A stretch of DNA of 41,265 nt, taken from the NCBI GenBank assembly GCA_947381945.1, contig CANCXM010000004.1, positions 93,176-134,440 on the forward strand, written 5' to 3'. Under the pieces are notes generated by a model. The model worked only from the letters and a program-made list of their open reading frames with translations. It did no database searches and had not been told where the DNA came from. Position numbers and translations under genes: made by a program. Shown here piece after piece: positions 40,133-41,265 of this stretch. This DNA is from an uncultured Muribaculaceae bacterium. Its GTDB lineage: Bacteria; Bacteroidota; Bacteroidia; Bacteroidales; Muribaculaceae. Each line of letters starts with the position of its first letter. The first letter of the stretch is position 1.

Positions 40133-41023
40133 TTAGCATTTTTCAAATTGATTTTTTACAAAGGCTGAGATTGGCTCCCACAGTGAAATCATACCGACTT
40201 TTGACTCAGAGAAAACTTTGGCATGATTCTTTGTGCTAAAATTTTTCATTTGATTAAAATTAGACTCAAAAGGATCGCAATATAACTGCTCAAACTTTTC
40301 TCTTAAATCTATATGGGAAACAGGATATGTGTCGTTTTTACTAAGTAACATGTAGAGATTCAGTATCCTGCTGTTGATTTGAGATGGCTTTTTTATCCAT
40401 TGGGGAATTTTTCTTTTGACTTTATTTATTTCTAAAGTTTCTTTTTCTTGTGCATATTCCTCTTCCTCTAAATATTGTTTTAGAGGTCTCCTATTTGGAT
40501 CTACCACGGAACATTCATTATCCATAAAATCACGCCAGACTAGCGGATAATATGATGGCCGTTGAGGAGCCTCAGTTCCTTCTGGATGCCAACCATACAG
40601 TTCATAAGAACGATACTTTAGAACATCAATGACAGCATTAAAATAATCTGAAAGATTAGCTAAAATACGAGGAATTAGTACCAAGTTTGCTAAAAGAGTA
40701 TGATACCTTTCATCATACGTAGTACCAGGCCAAATATGACAGACCATATAGTTTTTGAAGTCTATCGAACCTGAAATTGCTTTTTTAATCGCTACATTTG
40801 CATAAGTATTATCATCTATGCGAATTCCATCAATAATCTTACCTTTTTCTTTTGCTCTACCTCTTTTTGTATCAGGGTAGATTGGGTTCAATGAAATTTT
40901 ATCAGGACTAACCCAAATGGCAGTAGCTGCAATTATGTCAATCAATCGCGGCTCGATTGATTGAAACATATCCAACGATGTTATTTCATCGCCATCTAAC
41001 ATTATTTTATGCTGAGTATTCAT
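40133..41023 (-). CDS. Hypothetical protein with HNH-like motif
   Basis: This is a 296-residue protein from the ATG at 41023; an upstream in-frame TTG would add 30 residues. The central segment VCHIWPGTTYDERYHT-LLANLVLIPR (His96, His108, Asn113, then Asp126) recalls the H...N core of HNH/His-Me finger nucleases (HI.P, then NLVL.P), but paired zinc cysteines are missing. LKYRSYELYGWHPEG follows. The C-terminal half is helical and basic. There is no signal peptide. The gene is strongly AT-rich compared with the core genes, lies next to a dead transposase, and is bordered by a terminator at 41168. Nuclease or phage-defence function is a hypothesis. Confidence 0.6.
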   Translation of the reverse strand: MNTQHKIMLDGDEITSLDMFQSIEPRLIDIIAATAIWVSPDKISLNPIYPDTKRGRAKEKGKIIDGIRIDDNTYANVAIKKAISGSIDFKNYMVCHIWPGTTYDERYHTLLANLVLIPRILANLSDYFNAVIDVLKYRSYELYGWHPEGTEAPQRPSYYPLVWRDFMDNECSVVDPNRRPLKQYLEEEEYAQEKETLEINKVKRKIPQWIKKPSQINSRILNLYMLLSKNDTYPVSHIDLREKFEQLYCDPFESNFNQMKNFSTKNHAKVFSESKVGMISLWEPISAFVKNQFEKC

Positions 41024-41167
41024 GAAGATCGTCAAGTCGAGCGTATTAGTAAATGCTAAAGAATTTATTTTCGATTCATTCAGGTCGGTTGAGTGCCGTT
41101 CAGTTGGATTCAAACAGAGTGGAGATAGGTAACTTTATAGGAAACTCAGCCGATTTGGGTTGAATGA

Positions 41168-41210
41168 AAAAATCGCTAACAACCTGCAAATTAGATTATT
41201 AGCGATTTTT
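41168..41210. terminator. Bidirectional terminator-like hairpin at the right end
   Basis: AAAAATCGCTAA (41168-41179) and TTAGCGATTTTT (41199-41210) are exact inverted repeats with a 19-nt loop. The stem's A and T ends provide a T-run in either direction. It insulates the AT-rich gene from whatever follows. Nothing else is seen to 41265 except a short GGTGGTGCCACC palindrome (41213-41224). Confidence 0.75.
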
Positions 41211-41265
41211 AAGGTGGTGCCACCAGCAATATAAATGTTAAATTATTATCAATCGGATTAAATTC

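Noticed and set aside
39937..40146. Minus-strand 69-residue frame between the transposase remnant and the HNH-like gene
   Set aside because: No family resemblance, overlaps both neighbours, and is AT-rich sequence where such frames arise by chance.
41213..41224. GGTGGTGCCACC palindrome as an attachment site
   Set aside because: No second copy was found in the window and no integrase gene is present, so an att site cannot be supported.

Overview
The window looks like chromosomal DNA from a gut member of the order Bacteroidales, most like Muribaculaceae. This is inferred from the protein families, from Bacteroidetes-type promoters (TTTG, about 19-21 nt, then TAnnTTTG), from weak Shine-Dalgarno sequences, and from a type IX secretion plug-protein gene. 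Most genes are GC-rich. The 32-36 kb and 38.3-41.3 kb stretches are clearly more AT-rich and look accessory.

Positions 1-8.1 kb hold a pectin/galacturonate locus on the + strand: the 3' part of a GH43 glycosidase, an exported pectinesterase, tagaturonate reductase (uxaB), altronate dehydratase (uxaA), uronate isomerase (uxaC) and an ExuT-like hexuronate transporter. A 56-residue 2[4Fe-4S] ferredoxin and glutamate dehydrogenase follow, each with its own promoter and terminator. Positions 10.4-13.5 kb are a minus-strand cluster: ung, a C_GCAxxG_C_C protein, the T9SS plug protein and a DUF3109 protein. tRNA-Arg(CCG) and tRNA-Leu(TAA) come next, then a two-component pair. The sensor kinase is a TPR lipoprotein, and its response regulator carries an unexpected exported-type C-terminal domain. 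TrpB2, Fmt and a small membrane protein follow.

Positions 20.7-26.8 kb are a candidate acid-sugar catabolic operon: a DapA-superfamily aldolase lacking the DapA substrate arginine, a sodium:solute symporter, an iron-type alcohol dehydrogenase, PdxA2 and a four-carbon acid-sugar kinase. After it come YaaA, a RhuM-Fic protein, an unknown basic protein behind a perfect palindrome, an AlkD-like protein, a DUF1232 protein and an exported carboxymuconolactone decarboxylase-cupin protein. Positions 32-36 kb carry a TonB-type outer-membrane protein preceded by a 21-bp-period direct repeat, and a membrane-anchored TPR-LuxR regulator. Hybrid cluster protein with a cupin partner follows. The right end is decayed: a hydrolase with an internal deletion, a transposase remnant and an AT-rich gene with an HNH-like motif.

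The most unusual signal is a family of four long intergenic inverted repeats (about 10.2-10.45, 20.4, 23.3-23.5 and 31.8-31.96 kb). Every arm follows the same 32-nt template of four ACANAAG-like words. The variable letters differ between elements but match between the two arms of each element. Two of the loops hold AT-rich tandem repeats of about 15 bp.
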